The notes under the pieces: model-generated
Seen by the model: the letters and a program-made list of their open reading frames with translations, nothing else
Databases searched by the model: none
What the model was told of the DNA's origin: nothing
Program-made: the position numbers and the translations under genes
NCBI GenBank assembly: GCA_947683425.1
Contig: CANTUQ010000077.1
Location: 806,001 to 870,000, forward strand
Source: Excoecaria cochinchinensis
Lineage: Eukaryota; Streptophyta; Magnoliopsida; Malpighiales; Euphorbiaceae
Direction: 5' to 3'
DNA length: 64,000 nt
Part shown: positions 11,580 to 21,764 of the stretch, in pieces
Position numbering within the stretch: position 1 is the first letter of the stretch
Layout of the letters: every line of letters starts with the position of its first letter

Positions 11580-12887
11580 CTAGGCATGTGCAAATCCGTT
11601 TAGGGTATATTTTGGGTCATTAAAATTTAAATATTATGCAATGTGAAATATGAATTTAATGATGATTATTTGGCTTATTAAATAGATTATATATGTATGG
11701 AATTATTTTGTAAAATAAATTATGTAAATGCTAAAAATTACCATTCTTTATTAAATGATTTGCTTATGCCATTTACTATTTGGCTCATTAAATGGATTAT
11801 ACAAGCATGGAATTAATTTTTAAAATAATTAATGCGATTATTATTTAGCATGATAATGTTAATTAAGCTTATTTAAAGAACCATATGTGTATGGAATTAT
11901 TCTATGAAGTAATTTATGCTAATATTATTTAATGTGACAATGTGAAAAATTAGATTAATAGATTAATTAGCCTGCAAATTTGGGTCGTGGATAGATAGGC
12001 ATGCCTATAGGGTCGTTTATTGCTACAACGTTTTATTGGGATTCCGGTTGTGGATCCCTCTATACATTTGGATTTCGGTTGTGGATTCCCCTTTGTGTTT
12101 GGATTTCGATTGTGGATCCCTATGTGTTCTTTTAAATCCCGGGTGGGATCCCTCTGTATAATAGTACCCTTGGGTACCTATGCGTTCTAACCTGTTATCT
12201 ACCTCTTTGAAAAGGCAGGCTCTACATGATTAAAATACTATACGTAAATTTAGAAAAAACATAATGATCGACATGAGATATGTGGTTAAGTGAGCATGAT
12301 TTAATATGAAGAATTTTAATGAATACCAAGCAATGATTATTTGTTATGTTTATTATGTATGTTATTATTCTGTTATAAGTACGCTTCATGCGTATGATAA
12401 TATGCATTGACGAGCACTATGAGTGGTTGTCCATACATTTTTTTCCCACTAACCCTTTGCACTTAGCATGGGTGTTTTATCCATGCAGGTTTGGAAGATA
12501 GCAGATTTTGAGGACTGTCTCACATTGCTAACGGTCAACACACGATAAGGCACACGTTCTTTGTAGGTTTTATGTTTTGATATAATATAATATTGTAATC
12601 CTTTTGACTTTATAGTAATTTGCAATAAGTAGTGTGCACAAAGCAACTTTAGTATAAGTATAAAAATATAAAAAGTTGTATGAATCTAAAGGATGTCCTC
12701 GTAATTGCATGTGGATGTGTACGTGAATGATTGCATGTGAATGCATACTTTAATTGAATATAAGAAATTTTATAATTCTAAGCATAAGTGAGTAAGTTTG
12801 TTTGATAGTTGTGTAGCATCCTTTACCGGTCTTGGTAACTCACTATTTTGCGATGAAATCTACTACATACGGATAAGGGGTGTTACA
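11580..12887 (+). repeat. 3' part of plus-sense LTR F
   Basis: The stretch ends in AAGGGGTGTTACA. It contains a plus-sense version of the hairpin cassette (11969-12225, with ATAGGCATGCCTAT, GTACCC-TT-GGGTAC and repeated GGATTTCGGTTGTGGAT-type units) and a diverged double hairpin ending in GCAGGT near 12448-12492. The 5' part is missing where the Tat-like LTR abuts it. No primer site follows, so this is a fragment or solo LTR. Confidence 0.55.
11969..12225 (+). other. Multi-hairpin LTR cassette of F
   Basis: The outer arms are GTGGATAGATAGG and TGTTATCTACC. Between them are ATAGGCATGCCTAT, three GGATT(C/T)C..GGAT(C/T)CC hairpins and GTACCC-TT-GGGTAC. The order is reversed relative to A and D because this LTR has plus sense. 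The stems differ from those of A and D while the layout is kept. Confidence 0.5.
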
Positions 12888-13248
12888 TGTACATACATAT
12901 ATACTTTACCAAATAATCATTAAGTGCATGATTTAACTTTATTTATATACACAAGTAAACATATGCATTTAGTCATCATATATGTCTTTAACATGTCAAA
13001 ATAAACTCAATTAGGATCATATAATCAATATACATGATCATAAGTTCATGTCACATGCTTATAGTCAATAAAAATGCATAAAAATGGATCATATACATAT
13101 ATTTACCTTACATATACTTTGTTCAAATCAATATTGCAATGTATTATCACATATTACATGTACATTTAACCATCATTCATCTTTAAATATGTGTTGTACA
13201 AGTGCCAAAAGCTTTTGGGAAAGTTTGGTAAGGTTCGGGGTCGTTACA
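12888..13248 (+). repeat. Short LTR-end fragment
   Basis: AT-rich sequence ends in TTCGGGGTCGTTACA, which looks like another plus-sense LTR terminus. It has no coding capacity. Which family it belongs to, and whether it is the rest of an element split by F, cannot be decided here. Confidence 0.35.
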
Positions 13249-13408
13249 GTGAGAAAAACTTAAGTTTGGGTCAAAAATAGGGGTCACATGGTAGGCAGGA
13301 ATGACCTAATCGCCATTCATTCCTGCTCGCTATGTGGGGTGCCATTTTGAATTCTAGAACCATTTTACATGGCTCGCAGGGAAGGCCATACGGCTGGCAA
13401 GGGGTTCC
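13249..13408 (-). repeat. LTR G, piece 1 (left of B)
   Basis: The stretch resembles the palindrome-cluster part of LTR B (GGGGTCACATGGTAGGCAGG here, compared with the ACATGACGGTAAGG context in B). It ends exactly at the GTTCC target duplication of B and continues at 37455 on the other side. Confidence 0.55.
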
Positions 13409-14581
13409 TATAACACCACTTATACCCCTTTTGTAAAATAAGAGAGCGCACCAATAGAATACATGTCTAATAGTCAGAAATATAAAATTTCATCATACAT
13501 TAGGCTATATAAGAAATTGTAACAAAATCCATATCTCATTGCTTTACTCAGAAGACATTCCGCTAATATACATGTCTGATTACAATGTTAATATATATAA
13601 TTACAAGCTAAAAAGACATTAAATACAAAACTTATAACAAAAGTAAAACCTACATATGGGTTCTTCTACAGATGTGTTGGCCTTAGCTAATGCGGGATGT
13701 CCCTGGTGCTTGCTTGATCTTTAGTACCTGTACAGATATAACGCCCGTGCTAAGCGTAAAGCTTAATGGAGAATACATGAGATGGACAACTACTCACAGT
13801 AGTCATCGACACTAGGCACACATAATGAATGCATAAATAGAGATCATCAATAGATACATAACGCATAACCATAACCTTAATGTAATGAAATAGAGAGTAA
13901 CCATATATCCATAGCAAGTATATTTTAGTTCACCGTAATGAGCACATAATAATATTATACAGTTGCCTGACTTAACCTAGGGGAGTGGATAACGAGAAGA
14001 GTACTGAATGGGGGTACTCGAAGGTACAAATGGGATTACCCTTGGGTACAATACATTTTGTTTATATTCTTTATCTTTGTTCAAATAAGTGAAGACCCAA
14101 ATGGAGTCTATAGGATAAACGAGGGCTACAACAATTAGAGTCCCTATAGGCATACTTATCTATCCACTACACAGTCTAAAGCAGGCAGGAGAGCAGGAAT
14201 CCAAATTTTCGTTATTTTATGCATTTATAATACCATGCTATTAAACGACAATTTGCATAGGACACATATACCTCATAGGAGTAGTTCACTAAATAGTACA
14301 GAAATATAATGAATATCATTTGTTAATAATAAATAATCATTACATGAAATTTGGTGTCATTTAGAAGGTATTTGATAGCAAAATTCACAAACAATTTTTG
14401 GAAAATAGGGGTCACATGACGGTAAGGAAAACTTGCCCGCCGTGTGAAATGCAACAATTAGACTTTGCCAAAACAAAATGCTTTTACACGGTGGTAAGAA
14501 CAATCCTGACCGCCATGTAGGGGACTCTACACGGTGGGCAGAGAATCCTGACCGCCGTGGGGGACACCTAAAATCAAAGGT
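13409..14581 (-). repeat. 3' LTR of B, first part
   Basis: It matches 35125-36290 in order and content, including the hairpin cassette (about 13967-14188) and the first palindrome units (from about 14409). It is cut at the AAGGT duplication of element A and resumes at 24220. Confidence 0.85.
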
Positions 14582-14980
14582 TGTCACACCCCAACCTATA
14601 CCAAGGAGACTTCCATACAGATTGGAGGGAGAAGGCTCCCTGGATAGATAGGAGTGTCACACCCCACTGGTACAAACATGCAAACATTACATAAATAGAG
14701 CGACATGTTAGAGATAATTAAAATCTTTAATACAGAGAAGAATGATACTGAACAAAATGTATACTTTATTAATATACCAAAAGAAGGTCTTTACATATTA
14801 CATCAGATTACAAAAAGAACCAATTTACAAAAGCCCAAGATACATGGTTCCAAAGGGCTATCAAAATAATACATCTATTACAATGAGAAAGGAAAGCCTA
14901 TACTATAAAACACCCCATCTCTAGTTGCGTTGGCCTTCCCGATGCGACGCGCCCAGAACACGCGTACCAAAACCTTCCAC

Positions 14981-15026
14981 ACCTGCACGGATAAACACCC
15001 GTGCTAAGCGAAATCGCTTAGTGGGG
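14981..15026 (-). other. Conserved LTR double hairpin in A
   Basis: The plus strand reads ACCTGCACGG, a loop, CCCGTGC, then CTAAGCG-AAAT-CGCTTAG and TGGGG. In the sense direction this is a CCCCACTAAGCG hairpin followed by a GCACGG..CCGTGC hairpin and then AGGT. The last bases would make a plausible splice-donor context (CAGGT), but splicing is speculation. Confidence 0.6.
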
Positions 15027-15169
15027 AAAACACAAAATGTATAACTGCCACTCACAGTGACGATGACAGAAAGCATATGATAACAATACAATTATGGGCA
15101 TGTAATCATACATAGTTAATTTAGATATTGGCATTCACGTTCAAGAATTCTTGTACAAAACACAATGAC

Positions 15170-15448
15170 ACCTGCTTGATCCCAATGAGTGGATAACGAG
15201 TACATATAGATACTTGAGAGTATCGATATCATCATATAGACAAATAGATACCCGAAGGTATCGAACCATTCTTTTTACTTTATTTTCAAATTGTTTTTAC
15301 GTGGAATCTTAAGAAAGATTCAGACAGAGGGATCGCGAGGATCCAATCGTGGGACCTGATCAGGGTCCAAAGTCGTACATATAGCTGCAGCGGCACAAAA
15401 CTCTATTAGGCATGCCTAACTATCCACTTATCCGATATTAGCAGGTTA
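15170..15448 (-). other. Multi-hairpin LTR cassette of A (3' copy)
   Basis: Seen on the plus strand in order: GATACT-TGAG-AGTATC, GATACC-CGAA-GGTATC, GAATCTT-AAGA-AAGATTC, GGATC-GCGAG-GATCC, GGACC-TGATCAG-GGTCC, GCTGCAGC and TTAGGCATGCCTAA. The outer arms are GTGGATAACGAG and CTATCCACT. Compared with D4 several stems differ in both strands while the GCGAG loop is the same. The second copy is at 22350-22628. Confidence 0.7.
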
Positions 15449-15571
15449 TGCAAAATCTTATCACATTTACATATATATTATTCATGCAAAAAGAAAATCA
15501 AAGCTTAATGAAAACTGCATGCAAAAGAAATTAAGTCATTAAGCAAAAAGGAAAAGAAATCAAGTTTGGAA

Positions 15572-15952
15572 GTCGCGCCTGTCGCGCTCGCGACAGAGAC
15601 CAAAACACAACTAAACGCCGAGTCTCGCGGTCGCGAGAGAATCTCGCGCTCGCGAGAGGGCGAAGGCGCCACTCTCTGTCGCGCTCGCGACAGAAGGTAA
15701 CTGTGCAAGTCCATCGCGCTCGCGACCACCGCGCACTCGCGACAGAAGAGAGTCCTGCAACCACTCGGAGATTGAGCGCTCTGTCGCGCTCGCGACAGAA
15801 GAGAGTCCTGCAACAACTCGGAGATTGAGCGCTCTGTCGCGCTCGCGACAGAGAGTTCTCTCGAGCTCTCAGCGCGACACTTCTCGCGCGGGCGCGAGGG
15901 CCGAACCCTCCGCACTCTGTCGCGCTCGCGACAGTGTCGCGATCGCGACAGA
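15572..15952. repeat. CpG palindrome cluster of A (3' LTR)
   Basis: About five full copies of CTGTCGCG-CT-CGCGACAG plus variants (TGTCGCGATCGCGACA, ATCTCGCGCTCGCGAGAG) lie in this block. A 53-base unit containing one palindrome is tandemly duplicated from 15745 (second copy from 15798, with one visible mismatch). All long reading frames across the block are artefacts of the palindromes. Confidence 0.85.
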
Positions 15953-17067
15953 CACGGGTTTTTCAGCTCTTACGCCCAAATTCTGCAGAAAACTTACACA
16001 AATCACATTCAAACTTCCAAAATTGATTCCAAACCTCAAAATTAAGCAACGCAAGCATTCACAACTCATAACATAAATAAAAACCCAGCTTTAACACCAT
16101 TTATCTCAATTAAATCAAGTCAATTACATGTCCAATTCTAAGAAATTCCAAAACAGCAATTATAACACCAATTACAGATATTCATATAGTTTCTCACAAT
16201 TCCTTCAACAATATTCATTCTTTCACATCACATATCACACTAATTTCCATTCAAGCTATAATAACACCACTCATAAACTCAATCAAAGCAAAACCACAAT
16301 TATCAAACTCAAATCATAAATACACAATAAAGATGAACATTCCCAAACCTTCTCTCCTTAGCTCCTATTCGCGAGCTCCGCTCCCGCTAGCAATTCCTTT
16401 CCCTTTATCAGGTCTAGGAGTCTCCTCTGAACCACAAACCCATAACAATCAAGATCAATTTTACAACTACCCAAACATACATATATAATTATAAAACCTA
16501 GAGAAGAGGAAGAAGAAGAATCTAAAACACCCATAACCCCAACTCACATTTAAGCTTCCAAAATCCACAAGCTAATCAACTATAATTACTCAATTAAGGA
16601 AGTGGGAGCAAGATTATGTAAAGAAAAGGAAGAACAAAGGAGAAGGAAGAAGAAGAAGGAAATGGCGTGAAAAAGAGGAGGGGAACGGGAAATCAAGGGA
16701 AAGGCTGCCCTTTTCTCTCTCTTCACCAACCCAATAAATGCCCACTTATCCCCTTTGCCACTTGTCAATCTCTCCTTAAGACACTTGCCCCCACATCACA
16801 CCCTACTCCCATACTTTACTATACACATTAACTTATCCTTTGCTCATATCCTAATCCCATACACTAATATGTACACTAAGCTTTCTCTTACTTACACTTA
16901 ATTTTCATACACTCACTTATACCCTACACTAGCCTATCTCCTCTTCTCAACTCAAACTAATACACTTAAATTAAATAAATAAACCAATTAAACACCTACA
17001 TGTAACACATAAAAATACACACATACAGACACGGACAGGCTCAAACTACTGGGGTGGTTTTGGGGTG

Positions 17068-20000
17068 TTACAATACTCCCCCACTTAACAGAATTTCGTC
17101 CTCGAAATTCTTACCTGCTTCAAACAACTGAGGGTATTGCAATCTCATAGCTTCTTCTGGTTCCCATGTAGCTTCTTCAATACCGTGATGCTGCCATAAA
17201 ACTTTGACTAACGGTATCTGCTTATTCCGAAGCTGTCTGATTTCCTTATCCAAAATCCTCTTCGGTTCTTCATCAAAAGAAAAGTCTGACTGAATCCGAA
17301 TATCTTGCACTAGTAGCACATGCGAAGGATCTGACCGATATCTCCGAAGCATAGACACATGAAAAACATCATGTAGTCTAGCTAACTCCATAGGCAAAGC
17401 TAACTGATACGCTACTGGACCTACTTTCCTTAGAATCTCATATGGCCCAATAAAACGTGGACTTAGTTTGCCTTTCTTTCCAAAACGGAGAACCTTACGC
17501 CATGGTGACACTTTCAAGAAAACTTTATCACCCACTTCATACTGAATATCTCTGCGCTTCAGATTAGCATAAGAATGCTGTCGGTCCTTAGCTGCCTTCA
17601 AGTTCTGTTGCACAACCCTTACCTTCTCTTCGGTATCCCACACTATATCCGGACCTATCATAGCTTTTTCTGACAGTTCAGTCCAACACACTGGTGTTCT
17701 GCATTTCCGTCCATACAGTGCTTCATAAGGAGCCATACCAATACTTACCTGGTAACTGTTATTATAAGTGAATTCCATTAAAGACACATACCGATCCCAG
17801 CTTCCTGAAAATTCTAAGGCACAACCCCGGAGCATATCTTCTAGAACCTGAATAACCCTTTCTGACTGACCATCGGTCTGTGGATGGAAAGCAGTACTGA
17901 AATTTAACCGTGTTCCCAAAGCTGCCTGAAGTTCTTTCCAAAACTTGGATGTAAAACGAGGATCTCGGTCTGATACAATGGATAACGGAATCCCATGCAA
18001 TCGAACTATCTCATCCACATAAAGTTCTGCCAACTTGTCCATCGAGTAATCCACTCGCACTGGTAGAAAATGTGTAGACTTCGACAAACGATCCACTATA
18101 ACCCATACAGAATCATGCTTACGCTGAGTCATAGGAAGACCAGATACAAAATCCATCGTGATGTCATCCCACTTCCATTGAGGAATGGGTAAGGGATGAA
18201 GCAATCCCGATGGCACTTGATGCTCAGTTTTCACTTGCTGACAAGTAAGACACCTTGAAACAAATTCTGTTATCTCTCTTTTCATTCCCGGCCACCAATA
18301 AAATTGCTTCAGATCTTGATACATCTTATCTCCACCAGGATGCATAGTGAAAACTGATGAATGAGCTTCTTGCAACAGCTTCTTTCTTAACTCACCCACA
18401 TTAGGTACACATAACCGATTACCGTGTCTCAATACTCCTTCAATGTCTAACAAGTATTCAGTGCGTTTTCCTTCTTTTACTGCTTGACAAACACGCTGAA
18501 GCACATGATCATCTAACTGAGCCTTTGCAATTTCTGATCTTAAACTTGGTTTAACTTTAAGTTGAGCAATCAGAGCACCTTCAGAATCAAATCTCCATCT
18601 GCCTCGACTAGCCAGTAACGCAGACAAAGACTTCCTACTAAGAGCATCTGCCACCACATTAGCTTTATCCGGATGATAGTCAATAATACAATCATAATCC
18701 TTGAATAGCTCTAACCATCTCCGCTGCCTCAAATTTAACTCCTTCTGAGTTAACAAGTACTTAAGACTCTTATGATCGGTAAAAATTCTGCACGTCTCCC
18801 CATACAAGTAGTGTCGCCAAACCTTAAGCGCAAACACTACCGCTGCTAACTCCAGATCGTGAGTCAGATAATTCCGTTCATGAGGCTTCAACTGTCTCGA
18901 TGCATAAGCTACCACTTTATTTCCTTGCATCAGAACACAACCTAACCCAATGCCCGAAGCATCACTGTACATAGTGTATTCCTTACCCGAAACCGGTTGT
19001 GTGAGCACAGGAGCTTTAACCAATAACTCTTTCAACCGATCAAAACTGGCTTGACACTTTTCAGACCATACAAACTTGACATCCTTCCGAAGTAGCTGGG
19101 TCAAAGGAGATGCTAACACTGAGAACCCCTGAACAAACCGTCGGTAATACCCTGCTAATCCCAGAAAACTTCTCACTTCTGGCACGTTCTTCGGAGGCAT
19201 CCAATTAACAATTGCTTCAATCTTACTTGGATCAACACGTACACCTTCTGCTGATACCACATGTCCAAGGAAAGCTACTTCTTTCAACCAAAACTCACAC
19301 TTACTGAGTTTCGCATACAGTTGATGATCTCTTAACATTTGCAATACTAATCTAAGATGTTCCTCATGTTCTTTTCGATTTCTAGAGTACACCAAAATGT
19401 CATCAATAAATACCACAACAAACTTATCCAAATACGGTCGAAAAACTCGGTTCATCAGATCCATAAAGGCTGCAGGCGCGTTAGTCAAACCAAAGGGCAT
19501 CACTAGAAATTCATAATGACCATAACGCGTCCGAAAAGCCGTCTTCGCCACATCTGCTTCTTTCACCCCTAACTGGTAATAGCCTGACCTCAAATCTATC
19601 TTAGAAAATACCCCAGCTCCTCTCAACTGATCAAAAAGATCCTCAATCCTCGGCAGTGGATACTTATTCTTGATAGTCACTTTGTTAAGCTGTCGATAAT
19701 CAATGCACATCCGAAGGGTTCCATCTTTCTTCTTAACAAACAGCACTGGAGCACCCCACGGCGACACACTAGGCCGAATGAATCCTTTATCCAACAACTC
19801 TTGTAACTGACTCTTCAATTCCTTCAATTCCACTGGGGCCATTCTGTAAGGAGCCTTAGAAATCGGAGCTGTCCCCGGAAAAATTTCTACTGACAGTTCA
19901 ACTTCTCTCTCTGGAGGTAACCCCGGTAACTCTTCCGGAAAAACATCTACAAAATCTCTTACAACCGAAATGTCTTGAATCTTAACTTGACCTCGCCGAG

Positions 20001-20418
20001 AGTCTAAAACCACAGCCAAAAATGCTTCACACCCTTTCCTGATAAATCTTCTGGCTTTCATAGCTGATACCACATTATGCAAAGAACTACTTCCAATACC
20101 CTTTACCACAACAGGCATTTGATCTTTATCCCTCAAAACCATTACTTTCCTATGACAATCCACCACCGCACGATGCTTATCCAACCAATCCATTCCCAAA
20201 ATAATATCAAACTCATGGAATGGCAAACAAATTAAATCCACTGCAAACTCTGTACCTTGAATCTTTAAAGGACACTTCCGACACACCCGATTAACCATAA
20301 TACTCTGACCCAACGGACTGGATACACAAATCTCATATTCCATCTTCTCCTCACTACCCAAACTATCCCACAACTTACCAGAACAAACATAAGAATGGGT
20401 AGAGCCCGGGTCAATCAA
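17068..20418 (-). CDS. pol: Pol of element A: protease, RT, RNase H, integrase, chromodomain
   Basis: This 1116-codon frame holds every enzyme needed for reverse transcription and integration. The protease has DPGSTHS (residues 3-9) and the second conserved region near 71-79 (IILGMDWL). Reverse transcriptase spans about 165-400, with the catalytic FIDDIL at 337-342. RNase H has SDASG (485), Glu523 and Asp548. Integrase has the zinc-binding residues His686, His693, Cys723 and Cys726, then the catalytic Asp756, Asp817 and Glu853, with exactly 35 residues between the last two. A GPY/F module (RFIGPYEIL, about 988) and a chromodomain (about 1040-1100, including EEATWEPEE) follow, as in chromoviruses. 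It is in frame with gag but separated by one TAA (20422-20424). The position given as start is a non-ATG codon just after that stop. The TAA that ends pol is formed by bases 3-5 of the 3' LTR. Confidence 0.95.
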   Translation of the reverse strand: MIDPGSTHSYVCSGKLWDSLGSEEKMEYEICVSSPLGQSIMVNRVCRKCPLKIQGTEFAVDLICLPFHEFDIILGMDWLDKHRAVVDCHRKVMVLRDKDQMPVVVKGIGSSSLHNVVSAMKARRFIRKGCEAFLAVVLDSRRGQVKIQDISVVRDFVDVFPEELPGLPPEREVELSVEIFPGTAPISKAPYRMAPVELKELKSQLQELLDKGFIRPSVSPWGAPVLFVKKKDGTLRMCIDYRQLNKVTIKNKYPLPRIEDLFDQLRGAGVFSKIDLRSGYYQLGVKEADVAKTAFRTRYGHYEFLVMPFGLTNAPAAFMDLMNRVFRPYLDKFVVVFIDDILVYSRNRKEHEEHLRLVLQMLRDHQLYAKLSKCEFWLKEVAFLGHVVSAEGVRVDPSKIEAIVNWMPPKNVPEVRSFLGLAGYYRRFVQGFSVLASPLTQLLRKDVKFVWSEKCQASFDRLKELLVKAPVLTQPVSGKEYTMYSDASGIGLGCVLMQGNKVVAYASRQLKPHERNYLTHDLELAAVVFALKVWRHYLYGETCRIFTDHKSLKYLLTQKELNLRQRRWLELFKDYDCIIDYHPDKANVVADALSRKSLSALLASRGRWRFDSEGALIAQLKVKPSLRSEIAKAQLDDHVLQRVCQAVKEGKRTEYLLDIEGVLRHGNRLCVPNVGELRKKLLQEAHSSVFTMHPGGDKMYQDLKQFYWWPGMKREITEFVSRCLTCQQVKTEHQVPSGLLHPLPIPQWKWDDITMDFVSGLPMTQRKHDSVWVIVDRLSKSTHFLPVRVDYSMDKLAELYVDEIVRLHGIPLSIVSDRDPRFTSKFWKELQAALGTRLNFSTAFHPQTDGQSERVIQVLEDMLRGCALEFSGSWDRYVSLMEFTYNNSYQVSIGMAPYEALYGRKCRTPVCWTELSEKAMIGPDIVWDTEEKVRVVQQNLKAAKDRQHSYANLKRRDIQYEVGDKVFLKVSPWRKVLRFGKKGKLSPRFIGPYEILRKVGPVAYQLALPMELARLHDVFHVSMLRRYRSDPSHVLLVQDIRIQSDFSFDEEPKRILDKEIRQLRNKQIPLVKVLWQHHGIEEATWEPEEAMRLQYPQLFEAGKNFEDEILLSGGVL
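17073..17085 (-). other. Polypurine tract of A
   Basis: The minus strand reads AGTGGGGGAGTAT directly before the 3' LTR. It would prime plus-strand DNA synthesis. It also encodes the last residues of pol. Confidence 0.85.
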
Positions 20419-20421
20419 AAC

Positions 20422-21657
20422 TTAAACTTCAGAATCAAGCAAAGAGAACTTACCGGCAATCACTTCGGGAGCATTCTGTTCCTCTCGGGCCTTCATAGCA
20501 TAAGCCCTACCAGATGATGGCACAGGGCGATCTACTGATTCTGAGGCTTCTCTATCTCGAGGCCGTCCACCACGACCCCTTCCTCTACCCCTATTACGAC
20601 TTCTTTGGGGTACATTAGATCCAGCTCGGCTCCCTTCTTGATGTCCCAAAAGATCTCCAAGTCGGTTCGGACAATTTGCAAGTAAATGGTCCGTAGAACC
20701 ACATTTAAAATAGCCTCCCGTTAACCACCGACATTCACCCCAATGTTGTCTATTACAATGAGAACATCGGGGAGGGCCATCTCCTCTACCTGAGCCTGAT
20801 CCCCTGGAAGAACCCTGTCTCCTCCCTCTAGGGGCCGGATTAGCTGTAGACTCATCAGCAAAATTTCCTTGCGACTCCCTCGGCCTCTTGCCTGAAAAAG
20901 AGCCACCTCTTGCAGACTTTCTTCTTTGAGCCTTTTCTCTCAATATATTCTCAGAACGCTCCGCCCTCAAGGCTGCTTGAACCAACTGGTAATACTTCAC
21001 ATTTGGAGCCGACATCAATGAAATTAACATTACCTTCAAAGACTCATTCAAACCTGATTCAAAATGCTGACATCGAAACTCTTCCGTGAGAACTCTTGAC
21101 GGCGCATACTTACTGAGCTTATTGAACTCGTCCTCATACTCAGCCACAGACATCATTCTTTGCTTAAGAGTGAGAAACTGTGCCCACTTGGCATCCTTAT
21201 AAGCTTTGGTCACATACCGATTCTGAAACTCACCCTCGAAGAACTCCCATGTAATCGGTTCAGGAACTTGCGGTTGACTAACTACCAACCTCCACCAATC
21301 ATAGGCAGAACCTTGTAACAAAGACAAGGCACATTCCACTTCTTGCTCCGGTGGGCATCTAATCTCCCTAAGTACTCTGGATGTCTTTTCTAACCACATC
21401 TCTGCTTTATAAGATTCATCTATGCTAGTACCAAAGAAATTCTCTGCACCATGTTTTCTTAACCTCTCAATAGGTGCACTTGGCGCTGTTACTCTTTCAA
21501 GTACCCTTGTCATACTCTGAAGCATCGCTTCCATTGGTCCCAAAGGCACCTCAGGATACCCCCTAGGAGGTTGAGCCGGACCAGAAACTGAGGGATCCTG
21601 CTCTTGGGGATTCGCACTTTCCGCTGACCCCTCAAGCCATCCACGGGCGGACTCCAT
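20422..21657 (-). CDS. gag: Gag of element A, 411 aa
   Basis: This is the structural protein of the particle. It starts at ATG 21657, just inside the primer site, and runs to a TAA at 20422-20424. Residues about 60-260 form the capsid-like domain (motifs such as AYDWWRLV and TWEFFEGEF). An arginine/glycine/serine-rich stretch and two small cysteine clusters follow: CSHCNRQHWGEC (C-x2-C-x3-H-x3-C), then YFKCGSTDHLLANC. In the second cluster the first Cys expected for a C-x2-C-x4-H-x4-C knuckle is Tyr (TAT). D2 and D4 have Cys there. A GRGRGRGG run precedes the protease. In the related elements the frame continues into protease at the position of this stop, where D2 and D4 have Tyr, so one base change explains the stop. 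Confidence 0.92.
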   Translation of the reverse strand: MESARGWLEGSAESANPQEQDPSVSGPAQPPRGYPEVPLGPMEAMLQSMTRVLERVTAPSAPIERLRKHGAENFFGTSIDESYKAEMWLEKTSRVLREIRCPPEQEVECALSLLQGSAYDWWRLVVSQPQVPEPITWEFFEGEFQNRYVTKAYKDAKWAQFLTLKQRMMSVAEYEDEFNKLSKYAPSRVLTEEFRCQHFESGLNESLKVMLISLMSAPNVKYYQLVQAALRAERSENILREKAQRRKSARGGSFSGKRPRESQGNFADESTANPAPRGRRQGSSRGSGSGRGDGPPRCSHCNRQHWGECRWLTGGYFKCGSTDHLLANCPNRLGDLLGHQEGSRAGSNVPQRSRNRGRGRGRGGRPRDREASESVDRPVPSSGRAYAMKAREEQNAPEVIAGKFSLLDSEV

Positions 21658-21739
21658 AACTACAAAACATAAACGCAGTGCGCATCAGGCCAACACAACT
21701 CTAACAACTAGCTAACACACTGAAACCCAGTAACATCTA

Positions 21740-21759
21740 AACCTGGGGCTCTGATACCA
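21740..21759 (-). other. Primer binding site of A, initiator-Met tRNA
   Basis: The minus strand reads TGGTATCAGAGCCCCAGGTT, five bases from the LTR border at 21765. This is the standard plant Ty3/gypsy and copia initiator-Met primer site. Confidence 0.9.
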
Positions 21760-21764
21760 CCTAA

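Larger units (their letters stand above)
14582..17072 (-). repeat. 3' LTR of A (2491 bases)
   Basis: It is nearly identical to 21765-24219. It is 36 bases longer, almost wholly because of changes in the palindrome cluster: an extra 53-base unit here and an extra 18-base unit in the other copy. It holds the double hairpin (about 14981-15026), the hairpin cassette (15170-15448) and the palindrome cluster (15572-15952). It is followed by a long non-coding AT-rich stretch and a purine-rich stretch near 16500-16690. Confidence 0.95.

Noticed and set aside
15505..15915. Arginine-rich reading frames across the palindrome cluster (also 22687-23223 and 51889-52205)
   Set aside because: The TCGCG palindromes encode RERDR-like strings in several frames on both strands at once. 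This is an effect of the repeat, with no protein domain.
16128..16319. Identical 63-codon frame in both LTRs of A (also 23275-23466)
   Set aside because: Identity follows from the two LTRs being copies. Composition is AT-rich LTR sequence rich in Ser and Asn, and there is no start context or homology.
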